From contig NZ_JACBYE010000018.1 of NCBI RefSeq assembly GCF_013415325.1, positions 1 through 64,000 on the forward strand: DNA of 64,000 nucleotides. Direction: 5' to 3'. This DNA comes from Sanguibacter inulinus. GTDB lineage: Bacteria; Actinomycetota; Actinomycetes; Actinomycetales; Cellulomonadaceae. The notes under the pieces were generated by a model that saw nothing but the letters and a program-made list of their open reading frames with translations, was not told the DNA's origin and made no database searches. This document shows, one piece after another, positions 54,495 through 63,373 of the stretch. The position numbers and the translations under genes are program-made. Position 1 is the stretch's first letter. Every line of letters begins with the position of its first letter.

Positions 54495-55042
54495 CGCAGC
54501 AGCCCCTTCATCGCGGAGGTCGGGGTCGCCTCGAGCGCGGCGGCCTCGGCGGCGCGGGCTGCCTCCCGGCGGTTGACGCCGAGCGGCTGGTCCTGGATCT
54601 GCTGGTGCAGCGCGAGGATCGAGTTGATGAGCATCTCGGGGCGGGGCGGGCACCCGGGCAGGTAGATGTCCACGGGAACGATGTGGTCGACACCCTGGAC
54701 GATCGCGTAGTTGTTGAACATGCCGCCGCTCGACGCGCACACACCCATCGACAGCACCCACTTGGGCTCGGGCATCTGGTCGTAGACCTGACGGACCACC
54801 GGAGCCATCTTCTGGCTCACGCGTCCCGCGACGATCATGAGGTCCGCCTGGCGCGGCGACGCGCGGAACACCTCCATGCCGAAGCGCGAGAGGTCGAAGC
54901 GGCTCGCGCCCGCCGCCATCATCTCGATCGCGCAGCACGCGAGCCCGAAGGTCACCGGCCACAGCGAACCCTTGCGGAAGTACCCCGCAAGGTCTTCGAC
55001 GGTGGTCAGGAGGAATCCTGAGGGAGCTTCTTCGATCCCCAT
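54491..55042 (-). CDS. nuoB: NADH-quinone oxidoreductase subunit B
   Basis: 183 residues. The terminal N2 cluster ligands are visible: the tandem ACC of [11 protein letters not shown], the Cys of [15 protein letters not shown], and [28 protein letters not shown] is diagnostic. It hands electrons to quinone. A 111-bp spacer, the largest inside the operon, separates it from nuoA; no hairpin or promoter is convincing there. Confidence 0.97.
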   Translation of the reverse strand: MGIEEAPSGFLLTTVEDLAGYFRKGSLWPVTFGLACCAIEMMAAGASRFDLSRFGMEVFRASPRQADLMIVAGRVSQKMAPVVRQVYDQMPEPKWVLSMGVCASSGGMFNNYAIVQGVDHIVPVDIYLPGCPPRPEMLINSILALHQQIQDQPLGVNRREAARAAEAAALEATPTSAMKGLLR

Positions 55043-55153
55043 GTCGTCAGTACCTCTCGTCGCGTGGCGTGGCCGAGGTCGGACAGGCTCGCAGCGCGGT
55101 CGAGACGCGCGACGGTCCTCCTCGGGAGGTGCAGGTGCGCAGGTGCAGAGTCA

Positions 55154-55516
55154 TCAGTCCCACTCGAATCCGCCGCGGCGCCACTCGTAGACGAAGGGCA
55201 CGGTGATGAGGGCGAGGAAAGAGAGCATCGCGACGAGCCCGAACATCGCGAGCGTCGAGAAGTCGACGGCCCACGGGTAGAGGAACACGACCTCGATGTC
55301 GAAGATGATGAAGGTCATCGCGACCAGGTAGTACTTCACCGGGAAGCGCCCCCCGCCCGTCGCGTGCGGTGTCGGCTCGATCCCGCACTCGTAGGCGTCG
55401 AGCTTGGCGCGGTTGTAGCGCTTGGGACCGATGACAGCGCTCGCGGCGACGCCGCCGAGAGCGAGGACCATCGCGATCCCCATGAGGACCAGCAGCGGGA
55501 CGTAGGGGTTGTTCAT
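55154..55516 (-). CDS. nuoA: NADH-quinone oxidoreductase subunit A
   Basis: 120 residues from the ATG at 55516, overlapping menJ as ATGA. Three helices, with the conserved Cys-containing loop AYECGIEPTPHATGGGRFPVKYYLVAMTFIIFDIEVVFLYPWA. First complex I gene, translated in register with menJ. Confidence 0.96.
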   Translation of the reverse strand: MNNPYVPLLVLMGIAMVLALGGVAASAVIGPKRYNRAKLDAYECGIEPTPHATGGGRFPVKYYLVAMTFIIFDIEVVFLYPWAVDFSTLAMFGLVAMLSFLALITVPFVYEWRRGGFEWD

Positions 55517-56808
55517 GCGTTCGGCACCACCCTCGCGAGCCCGGCGATCACGCGGTCGACGATGTCGCCGCCGTGAGGCTCGTAGCAGTCGGACAGGAGC
55601 TTGACGACGATCTTCATGACGAGCGGCCTGGGCAGCCCGTAGGTGGTGCACAGGCGCATGACGCGCGGGTGCTCGATCACCCGGACGAAGATCCGCCCGA
55701 GCGTGTAGTAGCCGCCGAGGTCGCGGCTCATGGTGTCGGCGTAGGTCGACAGGGCCCGCTCGCGCGAGTCGTCCGTGGTCCGTGCGGCGGCCTGGGCGAT
55801 CACGTCGGCGGCGACGCGGCCGGCCTGCATGGCGTAGGCGATGCCCTCACCGTTGAAGGGGCTCACCATGCCGCCCGAGTCACCGACGAGCATGAGTCCG
55901 CGGGTGTAGAGCGGCTTGCGGTTGAAGGCCATCGGCAGGGCGGCCCCGCGGACCGGGCCGATCTGGTTCTCGGGGGTGAAGCCCCACTCTTCGGGGGTGT
56001 TCTCCATCCACTGCGCGAAGAGCTTCTTGTAGTCGATCTTCGTGGCGGCGGCCGTCGAGGAGACCGACCCGAGGCCGACGTTGACCGTGCCGTCGCCGAG
56101 GGCGAAGATCCAGCCGTACCCGGGCAGCAGGTTGGACTTCCCCGGGGCGCCGTCCCACAGCTCGAGCTGGGACTCCATCCACGGGTCGTCGTGGCGGGGG
56201 CTGGTGAAGTAGGTGCGGACCGCGACACCCATCGGCCGGTTCATGGCCTTCTCGATGCCGAGCGACGTCGCCATGCGGGCCGAGACACCGTCGGCGGCGA
56301 TGACGACAGGTGCGCGGTAGGTGGTCTCGTCGCCGGCGCGACGTCCGTCGGCGTCGACGGGCCTGGCGGTGACACCGACCACCCGACCGGTCCGCTCGTC
56401 GACGACGGGTCCGGTGACGTTGGTGCGCTCCATGAGCTTGGCGCCGGTCGCCCGGGCGTGCTCGGCGAGGGTCTGGTCGAGGTTCATCCGCGAGCGCGCG
56501 AGCCCGTACGACGGGTACGAGCGGAGCTCGGGCCAGGGGAACTCGAAGGACCGTCCGCCCGCGACGGCGCGCAGGCCGATGTTGCGGATCCAGCCGTCTT
56601 CCTCGCGGGTGGGCACACCCATCCGGACGAGCTCGCTCACCGCTCGCGGGGTCAGTCCGTCGCCGCAGATCTTGTCGCGAGGGAAGCCTGACTTCTCCAT
56701 GAGGATGACGTCGAGGCCAGCGGCGGCACAGTAGTGCGCAGCGGCAGACCCGGCCGGGCCCGCGCCGACGACGATGACGTCTGCGTCATCGTTGCCCGTG
56801 AGTCTCAT
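55513..56808 (-). CDS. menJ: Menaquinone isoprenoid reductase MenJ (geranylgeranyl-reductase family)
   Basis: 431 residues. FAD-dependent reductase with VIVVGAGPAGSAAAHYCAAAGLDVILMEK, SGFPRDKICGDGLTPRAV, and LMLVGDSGGMVSPFNGEGIAYAMQAGRVAAD. In mycobacteria MenJ saturates the beta-isoprene unit of menaquinone. It is the first gene after a Rex box and overlaps nuoA by 4 nt, so quinone tailoring is transcribed with the enzyme that reduces quinone. The identity rests on family plus context; other geranylgeranyl reductases look similar. Confidence 0.85.
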   Translation of the reverse strand: MRLTGNDDADVIVVGAGPAGSAAAHYCAAAGLDVILMEKSGFPRDKICGDGLTPRAVSELVRMGVPTREEDGWIRNIGLRAVAGGRSFEFPWPELRSYPSYGLARSRMNLDQTLAEHARATGAKLMERTNVTGPVVDERTGRVVGVTARPVDADGRRAGDETTYRAPVVIAADGVSARMATSLGIEKAMNRPMGVAVRTYFTSPRHDDPWMESQLELWDGAPGKSNLLPGYGWIFALGDGTVNVGLGSVSSTAAATKIDYKKLFAQWMENTPEEWGFTPENQIGPVRGAALPMAFNRKPLYTRGLMLVGDSGGMVSPFNGEGIAYAMQAGRVAADVIAQAAARTTDDSRERALSTYADTMSRDLGGYYTLGRIFVRVIEHPRVMRLCTTYGLPRPLVMKIVVKLLSDCYEPHGGDIVDRVIAGLARVVPNA

Positions 56809-56950
56809 GCCGTGCCACCTGTCCGACGCGAGCTGCCTGTGAGGTCTGGGCCGGGGGTCACGCCGTGACAGAGGTCACCGTCGAGCCCCGTACCTGCCGT
56901 GCTGGTCCTGCGGGTCGTGCTGCTGATCCTGGCCGTCTCGCGACGACCGC

Positions 56951-56968
56951 TTGTGAACTTCTTCACAA
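56951..56968. promoter_or_regulatory. Rex operator upstream of menJ-nuoA-N
   Basis: TTGTGAACTTCTTCACAA is an exact match to the Rex consensus TTGTGAA-n4-TTCACAA, and the dyad extends by GC on each side (56949-56970). It lies just downstream of a -10-like TAGAGT on the minus strand (56985-56980), a repressing position. Rex senses NADH/NAD+ and is known to control nuo in streptomycetes. Confidence 0.88.
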
Positions 56969-57030
56969 GCGACGAGGCCACTCTATCCACGGTTCCCTCA
57001 CATTGTCTGCTTAGGCGACCCTTGCCTGGG

Positions 57031-57049
57031 CGCAGGTCAGCGACCTGCG
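57031..57049. other. Small perfect hairpin in the menG-menJ gap
   Basis: CGCAGGTC-AGC-GACCTGCG, 8 bp with a 3-nt loop, between the menG terminator and the menJ promoter. It may back up termination. The rest of 56809-57218 holds the roughly 140-nt menJ leader and a twice-repeated CAGACCCGGGCCG; no gene is seen. Confidence 0.5.
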
Positions 57050-57156
57050 GGAGCGCACGGCCAGAGCGCGCCGAACGACGCCGCAGCGTCCGGTGCCGCC
57101 GCCCCGCACGGCGGCGCAGACCCGGGCCGCAGACCCGGGCCGCAGCGCCAGGGGCG

Positions 57157-57201
57157 CACCCGGGCACCGCGTCGGCCGGGCAGCCGGCCGACGCCCGGGT
57201 G
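57157..57201 (-). terminator. Terminator downstream of menG
   Basis: Two stacked stems: CACCCGGGC/GCCCGGGTG (57157-57165 with 57193-57201) and GTCGGCCGG/CCGGCCGAC (57171-57179 with 57184-57192), with a 5-nt bulge and a GCAG loop, 18 nt after the menG stop. It isolates menG from the menJ-nuo operon. Confidence 0.8.
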
Positions 57202-57218
57202 ACGACCCAGGAGACGAC

Positions 57219-57914
57219 TCAGGCCGGGCGTGTCGCCCTGTGCAGCGCGACGATCCCGCCGGTGAGGTTGCGGTAGCCGACAGAGCCCCACCCGGCATCG
57301 AGCAGGAGACGGCCGAGGCCCTCCTGGTCGGGCCAGGCGCGGATCGACTCGGCGAGGTACTCGTAGGACCCGGAGTCCTTGGTCACGGCCCCGGCGACCT
57401 TCGGCAAGGCACGCATGAGGTACTCGGAGTAGACGGTGCGGAACGGCTTCCACGTCGGCTGGGAGAACTCGCACACCACCAGGCGCCCGCCCGGGCGCAC
57501 CACGCGCAGCATCTCGCGGAGCCCGCCCACGGTGTCCACCACGTTGCGCAGCCCGAAGGAGATGGTCACGGCGTCGAAAGACGCGTCGGCGAAGGGCAGA
57601 CGGGTCGCGTCGCCGGCTGTGAAGGGGAGGTCGGGCCTGCGGGACTTGCCGACGCTGAGCATGCCGAAGGAGAAGTCGCACGGGACCACGCGCGCGCCGG
57701 CCGCGGCGAAGGGCTCGCTCGACGTGCCGGTCCCCGCGGCGAGGTCGAGGACCGTCTCCCCGGGCTGGGCGTCGACGGCCTGGAGGGTGGCGCGACGCCA
57801 CGACCTCGTCTGCCCGGCCGAGACCAGGTCGTTGACCAGGTCGTAGTGCTGGGCGATCCCGTCGAACATCGACGCGACCTCGGTGGGCTTCTTGTCCAGG
57901 CTCGCACGTGACAT
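57219..57914 (-). CDS. menG: Demethylmenaquinone methyltransferase MenG (UbiE family)
   Basis: 231 residues. SAM-binding [59 protein letters not shown] and the MenG/UbiE signature region with [14 protein letters not shown] and [20 protein letters not shown]. It methylates demethylmenaquinone, the last ring step. Divergent from menF with 60 bp between the start codons. Confidence 0.95.
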   Translation of the reverse strand: MSRASLDKKPTEVASMFDGIAQHYDLVNDLVSAGQTRSWRRATLQAVDAQPGETVLDLAAGTGTSSEPFAAAGARVVPCDFSFGMLSVGKSRRPDLPFTAGDATRLPFADASFDAVTISFGLRNVVDTVGGLREMLRVVRPGGRLVVCEFSQPTWKPFRTVYSEYLMRALPKVAGAVTKDSGSYEYLAESIRAWPDQEGLGRLLLDAGWGSVGYRNLTGGIVALHRATRPA

Positions 57915-57974
57915 GAGGCCATGCTCTCACCCGAGGCACGCACGCGGCACCTCGCGGTCGTACGCTTGGAGGCG

Positions 57975-59450
57975 ATGAATCCCCTGTCGTCCGCGGACGT
58001 TGCCCCCGAACCGTCGTCCCCCCAGCTCGTGGTCCGCACCACGCTGCTCGGCACCGTCCTCGACGAGCACCCCGCAGCGCTGCTCAGGCTGCTCCCCCGC
58101 ACCGCCCCCCTGGCCTGGGTCCGCCGCGGCGACGGTCTGGTCGCCTGGGGCGAGGTGGCCCGCGTCGAGACGCGCGGCCCCACCCGGTTCGCGGACGCCG
58201 AGGCCGCCTGGGCGGCGTTGCGCTCGCGCGCCGTCGTTCGCGACGACGTCGACCTGCCCGGCACGGGCCCCGTGGCCTTCGGGTCCTTCGCCTTCGACGA
58301 GGGGTCGGAGCAGCGCAGCGTGCTCGTCGTCCCGCGGGTGGTCGTCGGACGACGCGGACGGACCGCGTGGATCACGACCATCACGACCTCGCAGACCTCG
58401 GCCGGCTCGGCGCCGACCCTCGCCCCTGTCCCCACGCTCGCCCACGTGCTCGAGGACGTCGAGCCGGTGACAGCACCCGGCGCCGTGACGTACAGCCAGG
58501 GAGCCGTCGCGGACGAGGCGTGGACCGACGCCGTCGAGCAGGCTGTCCAGCAGATCCGCGACGGCCGCCTCGACAAGGTGGTCATGGCGCGCGACGTCCA
58601 GGCACGGACCGAGCAGCCTATCGACCCGCGCTGGCTGCTGACCCGCCTGGCGACCGCGTACACGGGCTGCTGGACCTTCAGCGTCGACGGCATGGTCGGC
58701 GCGACCCCCGAGCTGCTGGTCCGCAGCGAGAAGGGCCTGGTCACCTCGCGGGTGCTCGCCGGCACCATCCGCCGGACCGGCGGAGAGGAGGCCGACCTCG
58801 CCAGGGCCGCGAAGCTCGCGCACTCCTCCAAGGACCTCGAAGAGCACGAGTACGCCGTCGCGTCGGTCGCCGAGGCGCTCGCCCCGTTCTGCCAGTCGCT
58901 CAACGTCCCCGAGACGCCCTTCGTGCTGCACCTGCCGAACGTGCTGCACCTCGCGAGCGACGTCACCGGCGTGCTGTGCACGCGGGGGACGGGCAGCCTG
59001 GCCGCCCAGGCGGGCTCTGCAAGCTCGACCGGGACCACGGGGCTGGCAGGCCCCTCAGGTCTGGTCGGACCGGGCAGCACGTCCACGTCCGCAGTCAGCC
59101 CGACCGTCACCCCGCCGTCGAGCCTGACCCTGGCCGCTGCGCTGCACCCGACCGCCGCCGTGTGCGGTACCCCGACGCCCGACGCGAACGACCTCATCCG
59201 TGCCCTCGAGGGCATGGACCGCGCGCGCTACGCAGGTCCCGTCGGCTGGGTTGGTGGCGACGGCGACGGCGAGTGGGGCATCGCGCTGCGCTCTGCCTCG
59301 CTCGACCCCGAGGACCCCCGCTCGGCCCGGCTCTTCGCAGGATGCGGCGTGGTCGCCGCCTCCGACCCCGTCGCCGAGCTGGCCGAGACCGAGGCGAAGC
59401 TCGAGCCGATGCGGCTGGCCCTCGGCGCGGAGACCGTCGGCTCGGACTAG
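57975..59450 (+). CDS. menF: Isochorismate synthase MenF
   Basis: 491 residues from ATG 57975; GGAGG lies only 2 nt upstream, and TACGCT 8 nt before the ATG is a -10-like hexamer, so translation may be leaderless. Chorismate-binding C-terminal domain: RDGRLDKVVMARDV, GATPELLVRSEKGLVTSRVLAGT, LAAALHPTAAVCGTP and YAGPVGWVGGDGDGEWGIALRSA, LFAGCGVVAASDPVAELAETEAKL. Between residues about 337 and 380 a Gly/Ser/Thr-rich insert (SSTGTTGLAGPSGLVG) interrupts the fold. It starts menaquinone synthesis from chorismate. Confidence 0.93.
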   Translation: MNPLSSADVAPEPSSPQLVVRTTLLGTVLDEHPAALLRLLPRTAPLAWVRRGDGLVAWGEVARVETRGPTRFADAEAAWAALRSRAVVRDDVDLPGTGPVAFGSFAFDEGSEQRSVLVVPRVVVGRRGRTAWITTITTSQTSAGSAPTLAPVPTLAHVLEDVEPVTAPGAVTYSQGAVADEAWTDAVEQAVQQIRDGRLDKVVMARDVQARTEQPIDPRWLLTRLATAYTGCWTFSVDGMVGATPELLVRSEKGLVTSRVLAGTIRRTGGEEADLARAAKLAHSSKDLEEHEYAVASVAEALAPFCQSLNVPETPFVLHLPNVLHLASDVTGVLCTRGTGSLAAQAGSASSTGTTGLAGPSGLVGPGSTSTSAVSPTVTPPSSLTLAAALHPTAAVCGTPTPDANDLIRALEGMDRARYAGPVGWVGGDGDGEWGIALRSASLDPEDPRSARLFAGCGVVAASDPVAELAETEAKLEPMRLALGAETVGSD

Positions 59451-59612
59451 TCGTCCCGCACGCTCGGGCCTCGCCAGGCAGGCCCTGAGCGCAGGCACGT
59501 CCTGAGCACCAGGCACGTCGAACGCGCCGAGCACGTCCCGTGCGCCAGGAGCTCCGTACGCGCCGGGCACCTCACGACCTCCGGACCTGCGCCCCGGACC
59601 GTGCACGCAGAA

Positions 59613-59642
59613 GCGGCGCCACGCAGGGGAACGTGGCGCCGC
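59613..59642. terminator. Hairpin between menF and htrA
   Basis: Perfect 11-bp stem GCGGCGCCACG/CGTGGCGCCGC with an 8-nt loop, between convergent genes. The remainder of 59451-59697 has degenerate GCACGT/GCGCCGGGCAC repeats and no gene. Confidence 0.75.
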
Positions 59643-59697
59643 CGGGTCCTCACCCGGCGCGAGGGGGGCGCGCCGGGGAGGAGTGTGTGTCCTGTCC

Positions 59698-61308
59698 TCA
59701 GCCGTTCTGGCCGGGGAACAGGTCGCCCAGGTCCGGGATGTTGCCCGGGGACTCCGAGCCGGGGAGCGTGCCCTGACCAGGGAGCGTACTCCCGCTGTCG
59801 CCGCTGCCGTCCGAGCCCTGGTCGTTGCTGGTCGCGTCTTCGGTCTTCGTCGCCAGCGTCACCGGGACGTCGATCGACTTGCCGTCGCGGATCACCGTGA
59901 GGGTGACCTCGGTGCCGGAGGCGAGACCGCGGACGAAGCCTGTGAGCGACTCCGCGCCCGTGACGGCCTTGCCGTCGATCGCGACGACCACGTCGTCGGC
60001 CTGCAGCCCGGCCTCAGAAGCCGGAGAGCCGTCCGAGACCGTGCCCACGACAGCGCCCTGACGGGTGGTGCCGTCGGCCGTGCCGGTGCCGTCGCCGAGC
60101 GTGACGCCGAGGAAGGCATGCTCTGCGGTCCCGGAGTCGATCAGCTGCCCGCCGATGTTCTTCGCGAGGGTCGAGGGGATCGCGAAGCCGAGGCCGATCG
60201 AGCCGGACTGGCTCGACGAGCTCGACTGGGACAGCGACGCGATCGACGAGGTGATGCCGATGACCTCACCACGGGAGTTGAAGAGCGGTCCACCGCTGTT
60301 GCCCGGGTTGATCGCGGCGTCGATCTGGATCGCGTTGGTGACCACGGGTGCCTGGCTGCTCGCCGAGGTCGCCGTGCTCACGGGGCGGTCGATCGCGGAG
60401 ACGATGCCCGTGGTCGCGGTGTTCGACAGGCCGAGCGGGTTGCCCACGGCCATCACGGCGTCGCCGACGGTCACCTCGGCCGAGTCGGCGAAGACGGCCG
60501 ACTGGAGGTCTGAGGGCGGGTCGACGATCTGCACGACCGCGAGGTCTGTCGCAGGGTCGAGACCGGTGATCTTGGCCTCGTACACCCGGCCGTCGGCGAG
60601 CGTCACCTGGACGGTGTCGTCGTTCGCGCCGCCGACGACGTGGTCGTTGGTGAGGATGTGGCCCTGGTCGTCGATGATGACGCCCGAGCCCTCGCCCTGG
60701 CCCTCGGCCGTCGTCACCTTGATCGCGACCACGGAGGGCGCGACGGCTGCGCTGACGGCCTTCCAGTCGGGCGAGCCGTCGGTCGACTCGGCGACCGGGA
60801 CGGCCACCGAGCTGTCGTTCTTCTGGCCGACGCTGCTGATGCTCGTCGGGGCTGTGCCCGCGGCGTCGTCCGAGCCGAGCTGGCCCGTCAGCGCGGCGGT
60901 GCCGGCGCTGGCGAGCACGGCGGCCAGGACCGCCGTCGTGGCGATCGGCAGCACGAGGCGTCGCTTGGCCGGGGCTGTCGCGACGGCTGTGCCACCGCCC
61001 TGCGGGGGCTGCTGGCCGAAGGCCGCGCCGTAGCCGTGCTGCTGCTGCTGCTGCTGGGGAGCGTGCTGAGCACCTGCGAAGCCGTGCTGGCCCGAGCCCT
61101 GGTGCGTGCTGAAGGTGTCGTGCTGAGGCTGGTGCTCAGACCGGGCGGCGTGCGCCTGCGGCACGGCCTCGGTCCGGGGCGCCTCGGGGACGGGCGGCAT
61201 CGGCCGGGTCTGCTGCACCGGCTCGATGCGCTCGGTGGGCTGGTGGCCCTGCCGACGGTCAGCGCCGTCCGCGGGGGTTCCGTCTGCTGGTGTGTGCTGA
61301 GTCGTCAT
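59698..61308 (-). CDS. htrA: HtrA-family membrane-anchored serine protease
   Basis: 536 residues. A Gln/His/Pro-rich cytoplasmic head of about 115 residues (including six Gln from a CTG/CAG run), one helix (about 120-142), then a trypsin-like domain with His223 (NDHVV), Asp255 (ATDLAVV) and Ser338 (GNSGGPL), and one PDZ domain (VVGTVSDGSPASEAGLQADDVVVAIDG). A Gly/Ser/Pro tail ends the protein. It degrades misfolded envelope proteins. It sits between menD and menF without obvious functional link. Confidence 0.95.
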   Translation of the reverse strand: MTTQHTPADGTPADGADRRQGHQPTERIEPVQQTRPMPPVPEAPRTEAVPQAHAARSEHQPQHDTFSTHQGSGQHGFAGAQHAPQQQQQQHGYGAAFGQQPPQGGGTAVATAPAKRRLVLPIATTAVLAAVLASAGTAALTGQLGSDDAAGTAPTSISSVGQKNDSSVAVPVAESTDGSPDWKAVSAAVAPSVVAIKVTTAEGQGEGSGVIIDDQGHILTNDHVVGGANDDTVQVTLADGRVYEAKITGLDPATDLAVVQIVDPPSDLQSAVFADSAEVTVGDAVMAVGNPLGLSNTATTGIVSAIDRPVSTATSASSQAPVVTNAIQIDAAINPGNSGGPLFNSRGEVIGITSSIASLSQSSSSSQSGSIGLGFAIPSTLAKNIGGQLIDSGTAEHAFLGVTLGDGTGTADGTTRQGAVVGTVSDGSPASEAGLQADDVVVAIDGKAVTGAESLTGFVRGLASGTEVTLTVIRDGKSIDVPVTLATKTEDATSNDQGSDGSGDSGSTLPGQGTLPGSESPGNIPDLGDLFPGQNG

Positions 61309-61432
61309 GGGGGTTCCCTCTCTCCGGGTCTTTCTGCTGACCCCTACTCAACCCCCTCGATCTGTGGCGACCCTTGAACTTTCCTGGGAACTTGCTGCGA
61401 ATGATGTCCGGTACGTGAGGTGCGGCGGAGCC

Positions 61433-63373
61433 TCAGCCGCCGAGCGCTGCCGTCACCCTGTCTGCGAGCGCCCGACCCTGCGGACCACGGTCCTGACGGT
61501 CGACCACCACCTCCACGACGCTGATCCCCGGGCGGGGCGCGGCGAGCACCTCACGCAGGGCTCCGACGCTGCTGACGGCCTCGTGGTGCACCCCGTACCC
61601 GGCGCAGAGCGCACCGAGGTCGGCGCCGTGCGGGGTCGCGAAGACCCTCTCGAAGATGTCCGCGTGCTCGGGACGCCCGTGCTCGAGGGTCGCGAAGATC
61701 GCTCCCCCGTCGTCGTTCACGACCACGACCTGCGCCTGGACGGCGGGTTCGTCGGGCCCGCGGAGCAGACCGCCGACGTCGTGCAAGAACGTGAGGTCGC
61801 CGAGCAGGGCTCGGACCGTCGTCGGGCCGGTGGCCTGCGCGGCGAGCGCGACGCCGACGACGGTCGAGACCGTGCCGTCGATCCCGGCGAGACCACGGTT
61901 CGACACGACGACGGGCGCGTCGTGCCAGGAGGCGACGAGCTCGAGGTCGCGGGCCGGGCTGCTCGACCCGACGACGAGCACGTCGTCAGGCTGGCTGGCC
62001 CGCGCGACCTCGGCCGCCACGGCGAGCGAGGTGGGACGTGCGCCGGTGCCTGCGTCTGGGCCGGTCCCCCCGCCACCAGCCACGGTCGTCTCGACGACGG
62101 TGCGGGCTGCGGTCGAGGCGGTCTGCCACCTCTCGAGCCACGAGCGCCCGGCCGCAGGGACCGCGCCAGGTCCGTCGGGCTCGCCAGGTCCGTCGGGCTC
62201 GTCGAGCCGGTCAGCCCCGCCAGCCTGGTCGAGCCAGGCAGAGGGGACCGCGGCGAGCACGACCGACGCAGAGCGCGCGGCATCAGGCCACTGCTCGGCA
62301 CCGGGCGCCACGACCACGACCCTCGCCCCCGAGCCGAGGAGCATCTGGACGGGACGGGACACCGTCGGTCGGCCGAGCACCACCACCTGGCGGACCTGTG
62401 CCGTCAACGGCGAGCCGCCGAGCACGAGGCGGTGCGCGGCGACGAGGTTCGGCCCGGCCGCAGCGCCCGAGGACACCTCGGCGAGCAGGGGCCAGCCGCG
62501 GGCCTCGGCGAGGGCACGTGCGACGTCCCCGGCGCTGTCACCGGCGACGACCACCGTCGCCGGCTCGTCGGCGAGCGCGAGGATCTCCGCAGGGGCGTCG
62601 GTCGCCGTCTCCCGGGGGACCACGCGGGCGAGCACCAGGGGCGACGACCCGGCACCGCCGTCGACGGCCAGCCCCCGTGAGAGCAGCTCGACGTCAGCGG
62701 CCGTCGGGACGAGCGGGTCCCTGTAGGACAGGTTCACCTGGACCGGCCCTGGGGACGCCGTCCGGCTGCCCGTGGCCGCAGCGACAGCCCGACCGAGCTG
62801 CGCACGCAGGTCGCCGAGCTCACCCGGACGACCCGTCGGCGCAGGCACGTCGAGGGCGAGCCGGGTCGCCGAGCCGAAGATCCCGACCTGGTCGCCCGTC
62901 TGGTTGGCACCCGTGCCCCGCAGCTCGTGCGGGCGGTCTGCGGTCAGCAGGAGCAGCGGGACCCCTGCGTGGTGCGCCTCGAGCACGGCCGGGTGCAGGT
63001 TGGCCACGGCAGTCCCGGAGGTCGTCACCACGGCGACAGGTGCGGTCGGCGAGGGGGCAGCCGGCGAGGGGATGTCAGACGAGGAGCCTGCCGTCACCCC
63101 ACGCGCGGACCGCCCGGCCACGAGACCAGCACCCTTGGCCAGACCGAGCGCGAGGAAGCCCGCGTCGCGCTCGTCGACACGCACGTGCAGACGCAGACCC
63201 GGGTGGCAGCCCGAGCGCACGGCGTGCGCGAGGGCGTAGGCGAGGGGTGCGCTGCGCGACCCCGGTGCGAGGACGACCTCACGGACCCCCAGACCGACCA
63301 GGGTCTCGACGAGGGTGTGCGCAGCGACCACCGAGGGAGCCGATGCTGCAGGCCCGGACGGTGCGGCGCTCAC
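61433..63373 (-). CDS. menD: 2-succinyl-5-enolpyruvyl-6-hydroxy-3-cyclohexene-1-carboxylate synthase MenD
   Basis: 646 residues from GTG 63373, overlapping menC as GTGA. Thiamine-diphosphate enzyme: LVGLGVREVVLAPGSRSAPLAYAL, TTSGTAVANLHPAVLEAHHAGVPLLLLTADRPHELRGTGANQT, and the ThDP/Mg site GDLTFLHDVGGLLRG...VVVNDDGGAIF. A GEPDGPG repeat from an 18-bp duplication (near 62160-62200) sits in a linker. It joins isochorismate and 2-oxoglutarate, downstream of MenF. Confidence 0.95.
   Translation of the reverse strand: MSAAPSGPAASAPSVVAAHTLVETLVGLGVREVVLAPGSRSAPLAYALAHAVRSGCHPGLRLHVRVDERDAGFLALGLAKGAGLVAGRSARGVTAGSSSDIPSPAAPSPTAPVAVVTTSGTAVANLHPAVLEAHHAGVPLLLLTADRPHELRGTGANQTGDQVGIFGSATRLALDVPAPTGRPGELGDLRAQLGRAVAAATGSRTASPGPVQVNLSYRDPLVPTAADVELLSRGLAVDGGAGSSPLVLARVVPRETATDAPAEILALADEPATVVVAGDSAGDVARALAEARGWPLLAEVSSGAAAGPNLVAAHRLVLGGSPLTAQVRQVVVLGRPTVSRPVQMLLGSGARVVVVAPGAEQWPDAARSASVVLAAVPSAWLDQAGGADRLDEPDGPGEPDGPGAVPAAGRSWLERWQTASTAARTVVETTVAGGGGTGPDAGTGARPTSLAVAAEVARASQPDDVLVVGSSSPARDLELVASWHDAPVVVSNRGLAGIDGTVSTVVGVALAAQATGPTTVRALLGDLTFLHDVGGLLRGPDEPAVQAQVVVVNDDGGAIFATLEHGRPEHADIFERVFATPHGADLGALCAGYGVHHEAVSSVGALREVLAAPRPGISVVEVVVDRQDRGPQGRALADRVTAALGG

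Noticed and set aside
61037-61056. CTG/CAG trinucleotide run as a regulatory or unstable element
   Set aside because: It simply encodes the poly-Gln stretch in the disordered cytoplasmic head of HtrA and stays in frame.
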